Shown here: positions 1-11,370 of the stretch, one piece after another | Layout: the number at the start of each line of letters is the position of its first letter | Numbering within the stretch: the stretch's first letter is position 1 | Origin: Armigeres subalbatus | Lineage: Eukaryota; Arthropoda; Insecta; Diptera; Culicidae | Reading direction: 5' to 3' | Length of the DNA: 64,000 nucleotides | Assembly (NCBI RefSeq): GCF_024139115.2 | Contig: NC_085140.1 | Span: 23,218,035 to 23,282,034 of the forward strand | The notes under the pieces: model-generated | What the model was told of the DNA's origin: nothing | The model's input: the letters and a program-made list of their open reading frames with translations, nothing else | Database searches by the model: none | Translations under genes and position numbers: made by a program

Positions 1-99
1 ATCTGGGGGATATTTTCAGTGAGTTTCTGAAAAAGGAATACCTGCGTTGCCGTAAAAGGGGAGGAGGCGGAGGTGCTGCAGTTTTTTAGGTTTTTTGGA

Positions 100-590
100 G
101 GAATTATTCCCCATAATTCCTGAATGGGCAAGTTCTCAGACCTCCTGAGGAAGGAAATTCCCAGAATTCCTCGAGATGGAAGAACCAAAAACGATTGGGA
201 AATCAGTTTGAGCAGGAATTTCCTAGTATCCTAGAGAGATGACAGTCTGAAAGAAAAATGACAGTCTGCAGGGGGACAAAGTCCTGAAATCCTTAGAGAA
301 AGAATTCCCAATAATTTCTGAAACTATAAATGATCAGAACTCCTGGATAGGAATTCCCAAGAACTTCTAGAGAAAGATTGAGAGAAGATTTTCTCAGAAT
401 TAAATAGTAAAAAATTCTTAACGGAGCAATTCCTTAAAATTCTTAGTGTGAGAACTCCCGAATTCTTGGAGGGGTCTAGAATCCCCAGAACTTCTGCAGA
501 AAGAATCACTGGTAGCGGAGTTCCCAGATTTCCAGAATTCAAGAAATTATTTTTCCAGAGTTCCGGGAGAAGAAATTTTTCCTAGGAAGG
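100..590. repeat. Degenerate GAATTCC-rich short-period repeat
   Basis: The stretch repeats variants of a motif containing GGAATTCC, AGAATTCC or GAACTTCT every 25-35 bases, often in partly palindromic form. The copies are too diverged for a firm period. The short open frame across it on the minus strand (324-542) is a by-product of this composition. From 600 to 1830 I see no gene and no clear repeat. Confidence 0.4.
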
Positions 591-1844
591 GTTAGCTAAA
601 AATACACCTGGAGGATTTCTTGGCTTGATACCAGTTATTTAAAAAGATGCTCAAAAATATTTCTAGCTCTCTTCTGTGAGAAATGACTCAATGAAAGTTT
701 TGTCATTGCCAGAAATACTATGCTGTTCACCGTATCGAACCATTTGATGGCACATTACATCAGTTACAAAATCAGATTTCTTTAAAAACGATAGCACATC
801 TGGCAAATTAGAGAACATTTTGTTGTTGAAGAGAGGAGGGACTTTTTTATTGAGTTCGATTAAGCAACTAAAAATTATGTTTCTGTCCGACTTTGTGTCC
901 CACGTCGTTCAAATACAATGATCCAGAATCTTTTAATTTTTTAAGCTTCTCTTGAGCAAGCAAAATATTATGCGCAACGGGTCGCTTTCCAATTTTTATA
1001 ATTATTAGAAAAGACTCATCTCTTCCGATATAGAAAAAATATGCATCCTAGTCCATACAAGAATTGCCTGTGGACGAAAAATCAGAAGGAATAGATTTTG
1101 AATGTTACGTCATTTTCAAATGTGGGTTCATCCATTCCCTGGAGTTTAGGCATGAAGGTCTGCACGCGTATCCAAACGGCTGTTATCTCTTCTTTAAAAT
1201 GGATAATGCGCTTTGTATTCAATAGAACCAACTTGGATATGCCCTCAAAAATTATTTTATTCCAGGTCTTCCAAGAATTTCCTTGAGTATACGCCCTATT
1301 GGCTGTTAGATCTTTCCAAAAATGGTTCATGCTCTATGTGATCCATATATCCAAATTGGATAGCCCTTAAACAACAAGCCAAATGCTATTTAATCCAAAA
1401 CACCACTAACAGTATGTTCATTTCCAGAAAGAGCAAACAGAGCATGTTTTATTTCAAAAAGAAGCTAATAGATCTTTCGTTACCTGTGTAGACCTTAAGG
1501 TCGCGGAATTCTGGGTTACCTGTGATGGAACACATGTTGAATGTACGTGCCATTTGATTCATAAATCGCTAGGAATATTGATATATAGACCGTAAGATAT
1601 TAACACTTGAGCACTCGCAATGTTGTATTTTGAACAACACTAACGAAAAACTTCGCTCGCAGTACACAGTACGAAGGAGTCTGCATGAGAGTTCCAGAAC
1701 CGGCCGCGTGCTGACGGTTTATTTTACTTGTGGAGATCTGAAAACCTAAACTCCATGAAGTTATTGGAACACCTGAAACGAACCAGGCAACAACATATTC
1801 AATTAATTAATTTAATTTGGGTACTTCGATAGGTATGCAGGAGA

Positions 1845-2042
1845 ACGGTTCAACACTTCATCCCATAGCTCCTATTTCCATCCCATCAAAACCAAAGCAA
1901 TGAAAAGGAATTTGGTTTGTTTCTTATTTTTGTGATTTTTTTTCAGCAGTGAGCACGCATGTTAGCAAAAAGAAGCGACGAGATTGGTGCTGTATTTCTT
2001 TGTTTTGCGATGAGATGAATATATGTTCAGTGAGATAGAAAA
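1845..2042 (+). repeat. Dispersed repeat family A, copy 1
   Basis: About 190 bp that recur almost unchanged at 9043-9232 (same strand) and in part, inverted, at 32035-32160. Shared landmarks are a block reading CATCCCATAGCTCC, a T-rich tract, then a block reading GCACGCATGTTAGC followed by GAAGCGACGAGATT. No coding potential. It is probably the end or core of a non-autonomous transposon; I cannot name the family. Confidence 0.6.
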
Positions 2043-2269
2043 TGGAACAGTTCCCCTATAATATTGAAAAGAATTCGAAGATCAATTTAATGAAAACAAA
2101 GAAATCATAACAGAAATTCTTTTTGCATCCTAACAACAAAGTGACATAAAAAGAGGTTTGAGTGTACATGATCTTTTCTGCGGTGCAGCCGAAATTGTTC
2201 TAATGTATAAGGGTTTGAACGGAATTTTCTTCTAACAAATTGGGGGAGAAGGATGAACTCCCAAAACTA

Positions 2270-2425
2270 CCCCCAGGCTACGGCACTTTAATTACTTCAA
2301 CGGCGCGCCCAAAATTCACCTGCGGCGCGGTCAAAAATTTGCAACGGCGCGCCGATCAAAAATGTTGGCGGCGGCGGCGCATAAAAAACGTCGGCGGCCG
2401 CGGCGCGGCGTGGCGGAGCACAGCT
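2270..2425 (+). repeat. GC-rich GGCGCG/GCGGCG block
   Basis: A very GC-rich island in AT-rich surroundings, built from imperfect repeats of ACGGCGCGCC and GCGGCGGCGGCGC separated by short A-rich spacers such as CAAAAATT. The surrounding 86-residue reading frame is low-complexity and not gene-like. Repeat expansion or a transposon end are both possible. Confidence 0.45.
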
Positions 2426-2879
2426 CTAGTACCAATAGACTTGGAATTTCCAATATTGAGACATTGCAACAACTCTTTCTATATAATAAAAATGAGTTGA
2501 GACTTCCTTCCTGACGATTTAACTCGCGAACGGGTTGACCGATTTGCAAAATTTTTTCCCTAATCTATTCGTTTTTGGATCCGGAATGTTTGTACATACA
2601 AAAAGTTGGTGAATTTAACGGGGAAATGTAAAAAAAAATCATTACAATACAATTTTAGGTCAGCTGTCGAGGAAAACAAAACAAACCCATGGAAATTGAT
2701 CTAGAGTGCGGTGCTGCAAATAGTTTATTGTGACATTTGCAACACCCGAGCAAAGCTGGGCTTCTTTCGCTAGTGTCCAATAAAATTATTTCCAATTTTA
2801 GACACAAATCGTTGCAATCTTCTATTGCAACGATTAGTTTCTTGTACCCTGAGCATGAGCATAAGCATTATGACCGCAC

Positions 2880-3110
2880 AATTCGTAGTTGCTACTCCGT
2901 GATTGACTGAACTTGCGAAATTGTACAGAGAACACAATGAATGGGGCTTGGGATTAGCTACCCATTCTCAATGTACACGTTTCGGGAGCTTAAATATTTA
3001 AAGTCAATGACGGCGCCGGCCAAGTCATATAGGAAGGGAAGGATTGTTAGTCCGACTCTCGTTGCTACTAGATACCGAGTATATCATCTCCACGATGGTC
3101 TTGGGATAGG
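2880..3110 (+). repeat. Dispersed repeat family B, copy 1
   Basis: A roughly 230 bp segment related to 63530-63770. Both contain GTTGCTACTCCGTGATTGA, then a block with ACGGCGCCG and CCAAGTC, then a block with TTGTTGCTACTAGA. A third, short match to the first landmark lies near 33475. No coding potential; probably a non-autonomous transposon. Confidence 0.55.
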
Positions 3111-3204
3111 ATATCGTTTTACTTACAAAAGATAATTTATCTGGATTCTTTTCGGTAAGCGATGCGATCTATGGGATGGGAAATAACACTAATACGCTTA
3201 ATTA

Positions 3205-3400
3205 CTATGTCTGAAACTTGATTATGCATATGTACAACATGTGATAGATTTAGTTCGGAAAAGGTATTGGAGGGTAACCGCTCCTTCGTTGGGTTTGATC
3301 CCTCGACCCCAGTTCGCATGACAGGTGCTTTCCCTACTAAGCTATGAAGTCACATGTCTATCACATGTTGTACATATGCATAATCAAGTTTCAGACATAG
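3205..3400. mobile_element. Palindromic MITE with tRNA-like core
   Basis: Terminal inverted repeats of about 45 bp (left from CTATGTCTGAAACTTGATTA, right ending TCAGACATAG) enclose a tRNA-like core whose box-B-like block reads GGGTTTGATCCC. The reverse strand of the core has TAGCTTAGTAGG, which looks like a tRNA box A. The same plan, palindromic arms plus tRNA-like centre, is seen at 27121-27346, and related pieces occur at 51360-51660. No coding capacity. Confidence 0.65.
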
Positions 3401-3555
3401 AAATTAATTTCCACACCGGGTGGCTTAATACCCGGCATATACACGGTTAGAAAAAAGTACCTAATTTTAGGTACTTTTTTTCTCTTGCATCTCCCTCCCT
3501 CTTCCTTTTGTTGTCATAAAATGAAGAGCAAAACCACTCAACAAGGGCATTAAAG

Positions 3556-3715
3556 TGTGGGAACCCAACGTTAAGTAATCTCATGTTTACAAAAGTTGAG
3601 TGAAATTTACCTAACTTTTGGTTAGTTTCTATTTAAAATTAAGTATATTTTACTTAATATTAAGTGAATTTTACTTAATTTCAAGAAAAAATTACTTAAT
3701 TTTGGGTTCCCACAC
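3556..3715. repeat. Inverted repeat, possible MITE
   Basis: Arms beginning GTGTGGGAACCCAACGTTAA and ending with its near complement TTTTGGGTTCCCACAC enclose repeats of ACTTAATTT and ACTTAATAT. It is flanked on each side (3455-3480 and 3738-3765) by small palindromes of the form AGTACCTAATTTTAGGTACT, so the full unit may be 3445-3770. Confidence 0.5.
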
Positions 3716-4532
3716 TGAACCCCCGATTTGAGTGAAAAGTATCTAATATTAGGTACTTTTTTCTTTGAATGTACTAATACGCTGTTTCGCGACTAGCTAA
3801 AAGTTAAAATATACACGCCCGGTGGCATATGAAAACTGAGGAGAATCGCGTTTTGGACGACCGAACGAAAGTGCAGCACTCTGTGCTCACTTGCTCGATG
3901 GCTACTGCAATCTATAGATAGTGGAATATATAGATGAGCGAAGATAAATCCTCTGTCTCCCAACGAACTGTCAAACGTGTCTCCAAATGAGCATGACGTC
4001 ACGATTCCAATGGAAATGTTAAGGGCTGTGACGTCATATGCGCGTGTGCACGGTCAAAAAACCGACTCAGCCATGCTTTCGGTCATCTATAGATTCTACT
4101 ATCTATGCTGCAAACTATTGAAGATCGCGCTTGTTTATACCGGAGCAACGCGCAATACATGCGCAAGAGCCACCGAACACCAGATAGATATTTAATTTCT
4201 TTTCCGACGACTAAAACACGCACTGCTCTTACTTGTTCGATAGCTACTGCAAACTTTGCAACGATTAGTTTCTTGTACCCTTAGTATAAATAAGGTTAAG
4301 TTTAGTTCTAGTTTAAAATATTGTAATTCCTACATGGTTTAATTAAACCAGTGGAAAATCCTAACTGCCAGAGGCAATTGAAATGTATTAATAATAACTA
4401 AAAATGTATCAAAGCAAATAAGAATGTTAGTGTTAAGAAAACACGGAACACCTAGTCTAAGAGATATATGCATGTATTAGATAATTAGCAAATAAAATTA
4501 GTTAAAACAAAAAAAATGAGATGGTACTGATT

Positions 4533-4605
4533 GTAGTATATATTCTTGACACTGAACTTAATTAACATTTTTTTTGTCAATAATTCAGTGCCAAGATTAT
4601 ATACT
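4533..4605. repeat. Small imperfect hairpin
   Basis: GTAGTATATATTCTTGACAC and, 45 bases on, its near complement ending AGATTATATACTAC form a hairpin with about 24 bp arms around an A/T-rich loop. It has the size of a microRNA precursor, but nothing else supports that. Confidence 0.4.
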
Positions 4606-4739
4606 ACATTACCCATTAGCTCTACTCGGACACGTTCATTTAATTAATTACAGAAAAAAACGCTAATATGAAACATCTGTAATTAGCAAGCAAACAGTTT
4701 CGTTGTTCTTGAGCAAATTCTTTCCAAAATCAATACTCA

Positions 4740-6650
4740 TCCAATTTAACTTAAATTAAATTTAAATCCAATCCAAATCAAATCCAACCTTATTCAAATC
4801 GAATCTAAATCCAATTCATATTCAATCCAAAAGCTATTCAAACATAATCCAAATCAAATCCCATCCAATCCAAATATAATCCAAACTCATTCAAATCAAT
4901 TCCAAATCCTATCCAAATTTAATCCAAGCCAAAATCAAATTTAAATTCTATCTGTTGCCCTAAATCACTTAATCACTTGAGCCAGGTCATAACAAATTTT
5001 GGAAAACAATTTTTATTATCGATTGGCTAGCTTCACGAAAGGACAACAACAATACCTGTCGCATATCGTACAATATCAATCCATATCCAATCCAAAGCCA
5101 ATCCAAAAACACTAGAATCAAATCCAAATCAAAATTAGATCCAAATGCAATTGAAATATGGGTTAAATACAATCTATGTCCAAATCCATTCTAAACCCAA
5201 TTCAAAAACAATCCAAAACCAATACAAAGTCGATGCAAATGCAATTAAAACCTAATCCAAAACCCATCCAAATCCAATCAAAAACCACTTTAAATCTAGC
5301 CCAAGTCCAAATTAATTATAATCCAAATCAAACCCAAATCCAATCTAAATACAATTCAAATCCGATCCAAGTCCATTCCAATCTCAATCCAAATCCAATC
5401 CAATCCGAATTTATTCCTAAATCAAAATGAGATTCAAATCCCATCAAAATCCAATTAAAATGTAAATCCAATCCAGTCCATATCCTATCAAAATTTAATC
5501 AAATCCAAATCTCATCATAATTCAAATCTAATCTGAATAAAATCCAACTCAAATGTAATTCAAACTCATTCAAATGAAATCAAAATCCAATCAGAATCTA
5601 ATGAAAATTCAAGACAAATTAAAATCAAATCCAAATTCAATCGAGATTCAAATCAAAACCAAACCAAATCCCATCTTCCAATTTTTTTATCCAATCAAAC
5701 CTCAGCTAAAGCTTCACGAAAGGGCAACAATAATAAGATACCTGCCGCATATCGAACAATACAAATCCAAATCCAATCCAAAACCAATCCAAAATTATTC
5801 GAATCAAATTCAAATCACAATTCTATCTGAATTCAGTCCAAATCAAAATCATATCCAAATGCAAATGAAATACGAGACAAATACAATCTATGTCCAAATC
5901 CATTACGAACTCAATTCAAAAACAATCCAAAGCCAATACAAAGACGATGCAAATCCAATTAAAACCTAATCCAAAACCAATCCAAATCCAATCAAAATCT
6001 CCTTTAAATCTAACCCAAATCCAATCCAAATCAAACCCAAAACCAATCTAAATCCAATTCAAATCCAATCCAAGTCCATTCCAATCTCAATCTAAATCCA
6101 ATCCAATCCGAATTCATTCCTAAATCAAAATCAGATTCAAATCCTATAAATATCCAATTAAAATGTAAATCCAGTCCAAACCATATCCTATCAAAATTTA
6201 ATCAAATCAAAATCCCATCAAAATTTAAATCCAATCCAAATAAAATTCAACATAAATGTAATACAAACTAATTCAAATGAAAACAAAATCCAATCAGAAT
6301 GTAATGAAAATTCAAGACAAATCAAAATCATATCCAAATTCAATCGAGATTCAAATCAAAACCAAGCCAAATCCCATCCCCCAAATTTTTAATCCAATCA
6401 AACCCCAGCTTAAATTCATTACTTTTCAAATTCAATTCATGTTCAAATCCAATCCAAATCCAATTCAAATCCGATCCAAAACTAATGCAAATCCAACCAA
6501 ATCCGTTCCAAATCGAATCTCATCCAAATCTATTCCAAAACCAATCCTAATCTGATACAATTCAATACAAATCCAATTAAAATCCATTCTAAATTTAATC
6601 CAAATCAGAACCAATTAAATCCAAATCCAGTCCAAATCCAATATAAAATT
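4740..6650. repeat. G-poor AATCCAAATCCA satellite with higher-order repeat
   Basis: Nearly 2 kb of degenerate short-period sequence on the theme ATCCAAATCCAA, almost without G on the plus strand. A second level of order is visible: the block near 5031 with CTTCACGAAAGG recurs near 5712, the block at 5178 recurs at 5892, and the block at 5574 recurs at 6277, so a unit of about 705 bp is present twice. The three open frames of 84-131 residues (5176-5430, 5574-5969, 6277-6555) are consequences of the composition (N, P, K, I, Q, S only) and are not genes. Confidence 0.85.
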
Positions 6651-7021
6651 CCAATATACATAAGCACTAAAAAAATCGAATTAGAATTTCAACATCAAAT
6701 TCTATTATCAAATTTCCAGATTTGATATCCACATGATATGTATCACATATTCGGAATAAATATTTGAATCTGTTATAAATGATAAATATAAATATAGAGC
6801 TAGTGCCCAAAGAAAAGGGTAAAGGAATTTGGTCTGGGATTTACTAGTTGAGCAACATTTTGTTTGATTTTTCGCCAATATAATGTGAAAAAGTGTGTTT
6901 ACTTTGTAAAAGTAACTTACAAAAGCTGATAATCGTGCGGCAGGTTGAACTTTCTCAAAGGTTGCGAAAATCTAACAAGATTTTTTTTCTGATTAGAAAA
7001 TCTAACCGTTTTCACTGCGCC

Positions 7022-7035
7022 AGACTTCCCGAGCA
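7022..7035. repeat. Left target-site duplication, 14 bp
   Basis: AGACTTCCCGAGCA here is repeated exactly at 8864-8877, immediately after the poly(A) tail of the element between them. This fixes the element boundaries at 7036 and 8863. Confidence 0.9.
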
Positions 7036-8835
7036 TTGCGGGCAGCAGGGACCATGTCCAAGGGCTTGACGACCCCTCCCCAGCCGTCTGTGAGTCAGGG
7101 GGTTCTGCCTAGGAGGTGGTGGGGTTAACAGGGGGCGCTGTTAATTCCCTCCCAAAAACCACATATCCGCAAGCAAACCTTATCAAGCGACCGTGTGCCG
7201 CTTAAAGCATACAAGCCTCTAACCCCGAATCCCAAGGTGTCAGGCGACCCGTACCGAGGGGATGAATGACCTGCTGGGTGAAACAATTAGCCAGGTCGTT
7301 AACGGAGCCTGTGGAGGTTCCACAGAGTGAGGGCTGCTTCGGCGGCAAGCGGGTGGCAGTGGGTGGTACCCACACACCCCCAAGTGGTGCACATGTGGTG
7401 CAAGAGAATGGGAGTTGGGGGTATTACTCGTAATACCCCCACATAATGAGGGACCGAGTGTATGGGTGAGCACACAAGTAAGACTCGCATGGTACGCATG
7501 GTCGGTAGTGTTAGAATGACTGAAGTCTGGTGAGGCCTGGCAGAAGTGTCGGGGGGCAGATACCTCTGCGGCACCTCAGAAGTGGGGGACACGAAAGTCT
7601 CGCTACGACTGGCAAGAGTGTCGGGGGTTGATGCTTCTGCGGCACCTCAGAAATCGGAGACATGTAAGGTAGTGGTGTGACCCCGTCCCAGGATGGGAGA
7701 CCACCACATTGGCTGAGGACTACCTGGGCTTCGAAACGTCAATGGGTGGGTGCTACCGGCATAGTACCTTACGGAGTCCTATTGACAGTATCAAAGCCCG
7801 GGTAGGGAGTGTTAGGCACGCTTGACGTGCCGGGTGTTCCACGCCCAAACGATGCACAGGAGGTGCACAGAGTGGATAAAATGGGAGATGGGGTATTACA
7901 ACCCCACTGAGTGAGTGACTGAATGTCAAAAAGAGTGGTGCACAAGTGGTGCAAGCGATTGGGACTGAATGTATGAGCGAGCACACAAGTTAGACTCGCA
8001 TGGTACGTATGGTCAGAGTGGCTGCTTAGGCAGTAGTGTGATCCGGCTGTCAGGGACGGAATGAGTGAAGTCCCGCTAGGCCTGGCAGGAGTGTCGGGGG
8101 CAGATACCTCTGCGGCACCTCAGAAGTAGGGGACACGAAAGTCTCGCTATGACTGGCAGGAGTGTCGGGGGGTTGATGCCTCTGCGGCACCTCAGAAGTA
8201 GGGGACACGAAAGACTCGCTATGGCAGGCCGGAGTGTCGGGGGGTTGATGCCTCTGCGGCACCTCAGAAGTAGGGGACACGAAAGTCTCGCTATGACTGG
8301 CAGGAGTGTCGGGGGGTTGATGCCTCTGCGGCACCTCAGAAATAGGAGACATGAAAGGGTCTGCCTCGTAGCTGAGGTAGGAGCGGCATAGGAGCCACCA
8401 ACCTAGGGTCGCCTCCGACTTGGTAGACAAGTGGTGCCATTCTGTTGCAGGACGGGGTGAGCACCATACTGAATGAGGACTGTTTATGTTGTGAGATGGC
8501 GGCATTGGGGTACCCCTGCAGGTGCCTGATCTTCCCTTGCAGTCATTCAAGCGGCATAGGCAGGTGAGTGTTGGGGCACATGTGGTGCTAGTATGTCTTG
8601 TGCAAATGTGTTGCATGGGGAGTGTCGGAGAGTTGAGGCGCATACGTGCACTTGTGTACGTCATGGAGGGAGCGCAATGCCCAATAGTCATCCCCCGAAG
8701 TATTGCTTAATTGCGGGCCGGGGAATGACTGGAGAAGAAGGAGTTGGTTTTAGTGGGTCGGGAGTGGTGATCCCATCCCCACACTACCTGGGTTCGCCTC
8801 CCCAGGTGTCTGTTTGCAGATTTCCATTACCTTCG

Positions 8836-8863
<28 letters not shown>
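7036..8863 (+). mobile_element. Non-autonomous non-LTR element with RTE-like 5' end and poly(A)
   Basis: The element is framed by a perfect 14 bp target-site duplication and ends in about 27 A residues (8837-8863), so it was inserted by target-primed reverse transcription. Its first ~250 bases (from GGGCAGCAGGGACCATGTCC) are clearly homologous to the 5' untranslated region of the RTE-like element at 55171-58485, read on the minus strand from 58485. The rest has no homology to that element: it contains related G-rich blocks around 7480-7680 and 7920-8040, a minisatellite at 8080-8345, and no plausible coding region. Open frames on the minus strand (longest 213 aa, 8050-8691) follow the minisatellite and are unlikely to be genes. 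I read it as a composite parasite of LINE machinery. Confidence 0.85.
8080..8345 (+). repeat. ~72 bp minisatellite inside the composite element
   Basis: Four tandem units of about 72 bp, each with GGCAGGAGTGTCGGGGGGTT, then GATGCCTCTGCGGCACCTCA, then GGGGACACGAAAGTCTCGCT. More diverged relatives lie at 7530-7660. Units are nearly identical, pointing to recent expansion. Confidence 0.85.
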
Positions 8864-8866
<3 letters not shown>

Positions 8867-9042
8867 CTTCCCGAGCAGCGCAAATCAGGTAAATCTGGTT
8901 GCAGCAACTTGATTGCGAGTTGCAGTAACCTATATGGAATATGTGTGCTGCTAGGGTTTATAGGTATCTAGTCACTTTAACGCAAACTAGAGACCCAACA
9001 ATGAAGATTAATCATTTCTTCACAAAAAAAAACATTACATAT

Positions 9043-9232
9043 AGGGGAACGGTTCGGCACTTCATCCCATAGCTCCTATTTCCATCCCATCAAAAACAAA
9101 GCAATGAATAGGTATTTTGTTTGGTTTCTTGTTTTTGTGATTTTTTTTCACCAGTGAGCACGCATGTTAGCAGAAAGAAGCGACGAGATTGATGCTTTAT
9201 TTCTTTGTTTTGCTATGAGATGAATATATCGA
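9043..9232 (+). repeat. Dispersed repeat family A, copy 2
   Basis: Nearly identical to 1845-2042, starting at GGGGAACGGTTCGGCACTTC and ending near GCTATGAGATGAATATATCG. It lies just right of the composite retroelement. From 9240 to 9780 I see only A/T-rich sequence without a recognisable gene. Confidence 0.6.
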
Positions 9233-9806
9233 ATATATAATATTAACTCATAGATCTGGTTTTACAATAGCATGTACACCCAGGTGTTTTTAAACGTTTA
9301 GTGTAAAGTAGACCTATAGCTTCAATGAACTAATTGGCTAACCCCACAAAAAAATTAAATTTAAAAAAACATCGAGTGTTATTTTAAATGCGAGCAACTA
9401 ATGAATTATCAGGTTACGCGAGAAACTAATGAATTCCAACCGTGTAAAAAAAACCTGAGTGATTCGAAATACATGGATTTTTTCCAAGCCAGATCTCGAT
9501 CATTGCTGCTTGAACTGGATCTTTTTATGAATGATGAATAACTCAATAAGATTTTTCACTTATTTTCCATAAATCGGTTTATTCGAATAGCATTTAAATA
9601 AATCTACATATTTCGTCACTACTGAAGCATACAGTCTAATGTCTATACCTAAATGAGTTCTTACGCTAGAGGTTGGTTCCACCGTCTCCGCTTACATATT
9701 CATCCCGTTCTGTTGAATTGCACTATAAAAAGCGCAGCAAATCTCCATTACACTCGCGGATAGCTCCCACCTATCCAGACCGCAGCGGAATCCATCACAA
9801 GTCCGC

Positions 9807-10120
9807 CTATTGCAACGTTTCTCCCTTGGTCACGCAAGCTTCCAGATAGTCAATCCGTCGCTCCAGTGTGGTTAGTTTCTCATTCAGCACTGCCAGTCGC
9901 GATCGACAGCTCATGTCTGCAAAAAGGTTCAAATCAGCAAAAACATTCTCAAGGAGGTAATTAGTGGGAGGGGTGTGTTGATTGTTGACAAAAATTACTC
10001 ACCGAACGAGTTGAGGAAATCTGTGATTCGCTTGATGCTGGCCGTGATCACTTCGATGTACTCACGATTGGCCCAGTCCTGGTGGATTTGCTTTTGGATT
10101 GCTTCGCGATGTGCGTCCAT
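9807..10120 (-). CDS. BRK1: BRICK1 / HSPC300, WAVE complex subunit (2 exons)
   Basis: Complete gene. Exon 1 is 10120-10003 and exon 2 is 9916-9807, joined across an 86 nt GT-AG intron that splits an Asp codon (phase 1). The 75-residue product has the same length as animal BRICK1 and matches it over nearly all its length: the [11 protein letters not shown] block at residues 13-23, [14 protein letters not shown] across the splice junction, then [16 protein letters not shown] and the ending VTKGETL. BRICK1 is a small coiled-coil protein of the pentameric WAVE/SCAR regulatory complex that activates Arp2/3-driven actin assembly in the cytoplasm. I chose the Met at 10120 because the residues before it in the open frame do not resemble the family. 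The next gene to the right, on the same strand, is a YIPF homologue more than 1.2 kb away. No disabling change is visible. Confidence 0.97.
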
Positions 10121-10429
10121 GGTTGCGACGATGATGCGCTTGGGTTGGGGAGTTTTAAAGGAAGAGTTACCGACGTGCTGATTAATAATGGTTTTATCAA
10201 GCAAATAGTTCGAGTAAGGAAATCACTTCTGATGATTCCCGATGCATCGAAATGTCAAAATAAAAGGAACTGTTTTGACGTTCAGAACTGCGCACACAGC
10301 CCTGTCAGATGGATGTCACTAATACAAAAGAGAGATGAAGTAAAATGTGAAACGAAGGTGGGATTGATACCAATCAAGGATTGTCCTCTAGTAGGTAGTC
10401 TTGGATAATATGGCTGGATTATAAAATAA

Positions 10430-11320
10430 CATTTCTACTAAGCACTTCAGTCACAAAACTTCAGTCTTAACATCTCAGGTTTGACAAGAACAGAAACAAA
10501 TTCTGATTTATGACGTAGGGAAGAGCAGTGCAAAACGCACCCACGGGGCAAAATGGTCTAACTCATAAAATCACTCATATAATATTTTGTAGGAAATTTT
10601 TGAACGAATATTACCATTACAATTTAGTATTACAGAGTGAGTGCTAGTAATGGATTCCGTGTGTATAATGGACCCTCTGAACAAAATCCCAATTCAAACG
10701 CTGGAATCGACTATTTTCTGCAAACTTCTGTCGGGTGAAGTTGCTTCATGTAACAGGACAGCAGTTCCATACATTTGTTGTGGACAGGGAAGCAGAAATT
10801 TAGTTATATAAACGAATTTGTAAATCTTGCTTAACGTTTCAAAAGGACCTAAGTGACATTTTTTCCATGGATTAATTTGAGTACTGCAATCAAAAGCTTT
10901 CATGTTGTTTTGTTGATTGCGCTATTCAAATTAATAATTAATGAAAAAAATGTTACTTACATTGTGCTCGCTATGCTATGTGTATGTTAAACAAAAGTCC
11001 ATTGGTGAGCTACTGCGCTGCCTTTAATCGCATATTTGTTTTATCTTTGCTCCGTTTCCTATTCAAATGGGACAGATATTTGCATTACAGGCAATGCAGC
11101 ATACTGCAACCACTGCAACTACTAAGTCTTAATATGTCATTCTAATTTTCTTACATTCGCCCATAAAACGGCTATAATTTCCGAAACGCTTGATTTTTTT
11201 ATAATGATTTCAATTGTTGTTTATTAGTGCTCAAGAAGCTTATGATAATTCTATTTTTACAGAAAAATTATTGAAATCATTGTTAAATGAACAATAAAAT
11301 ACAATAAACACATATTGATT
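10430..11320. other. Intergenic region between BRK1 and the YIPF gene
   Basis: I see no gene here. It should hold the BRK1 promoter and the 3' flank of the YIPF1/2-like gene. An AATAAA on the minus strand near 11217-11222 could serve the latter as poly(A) signal. The reading frame at 10694-10903 has no recognisable features. Confidence 0.4.
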
Positions 11321-11370
11321 CCACTACAATGACTTAGGAACATAAATTAAATATAATGCCGAATTTCCTT

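Noticed and set aside
5176..6555. Three open frames of 84-131 residues
   Set aside because: They lie in the G-poor satellite; stop codons are rare there only because of the composition, and the products are low-complexity.
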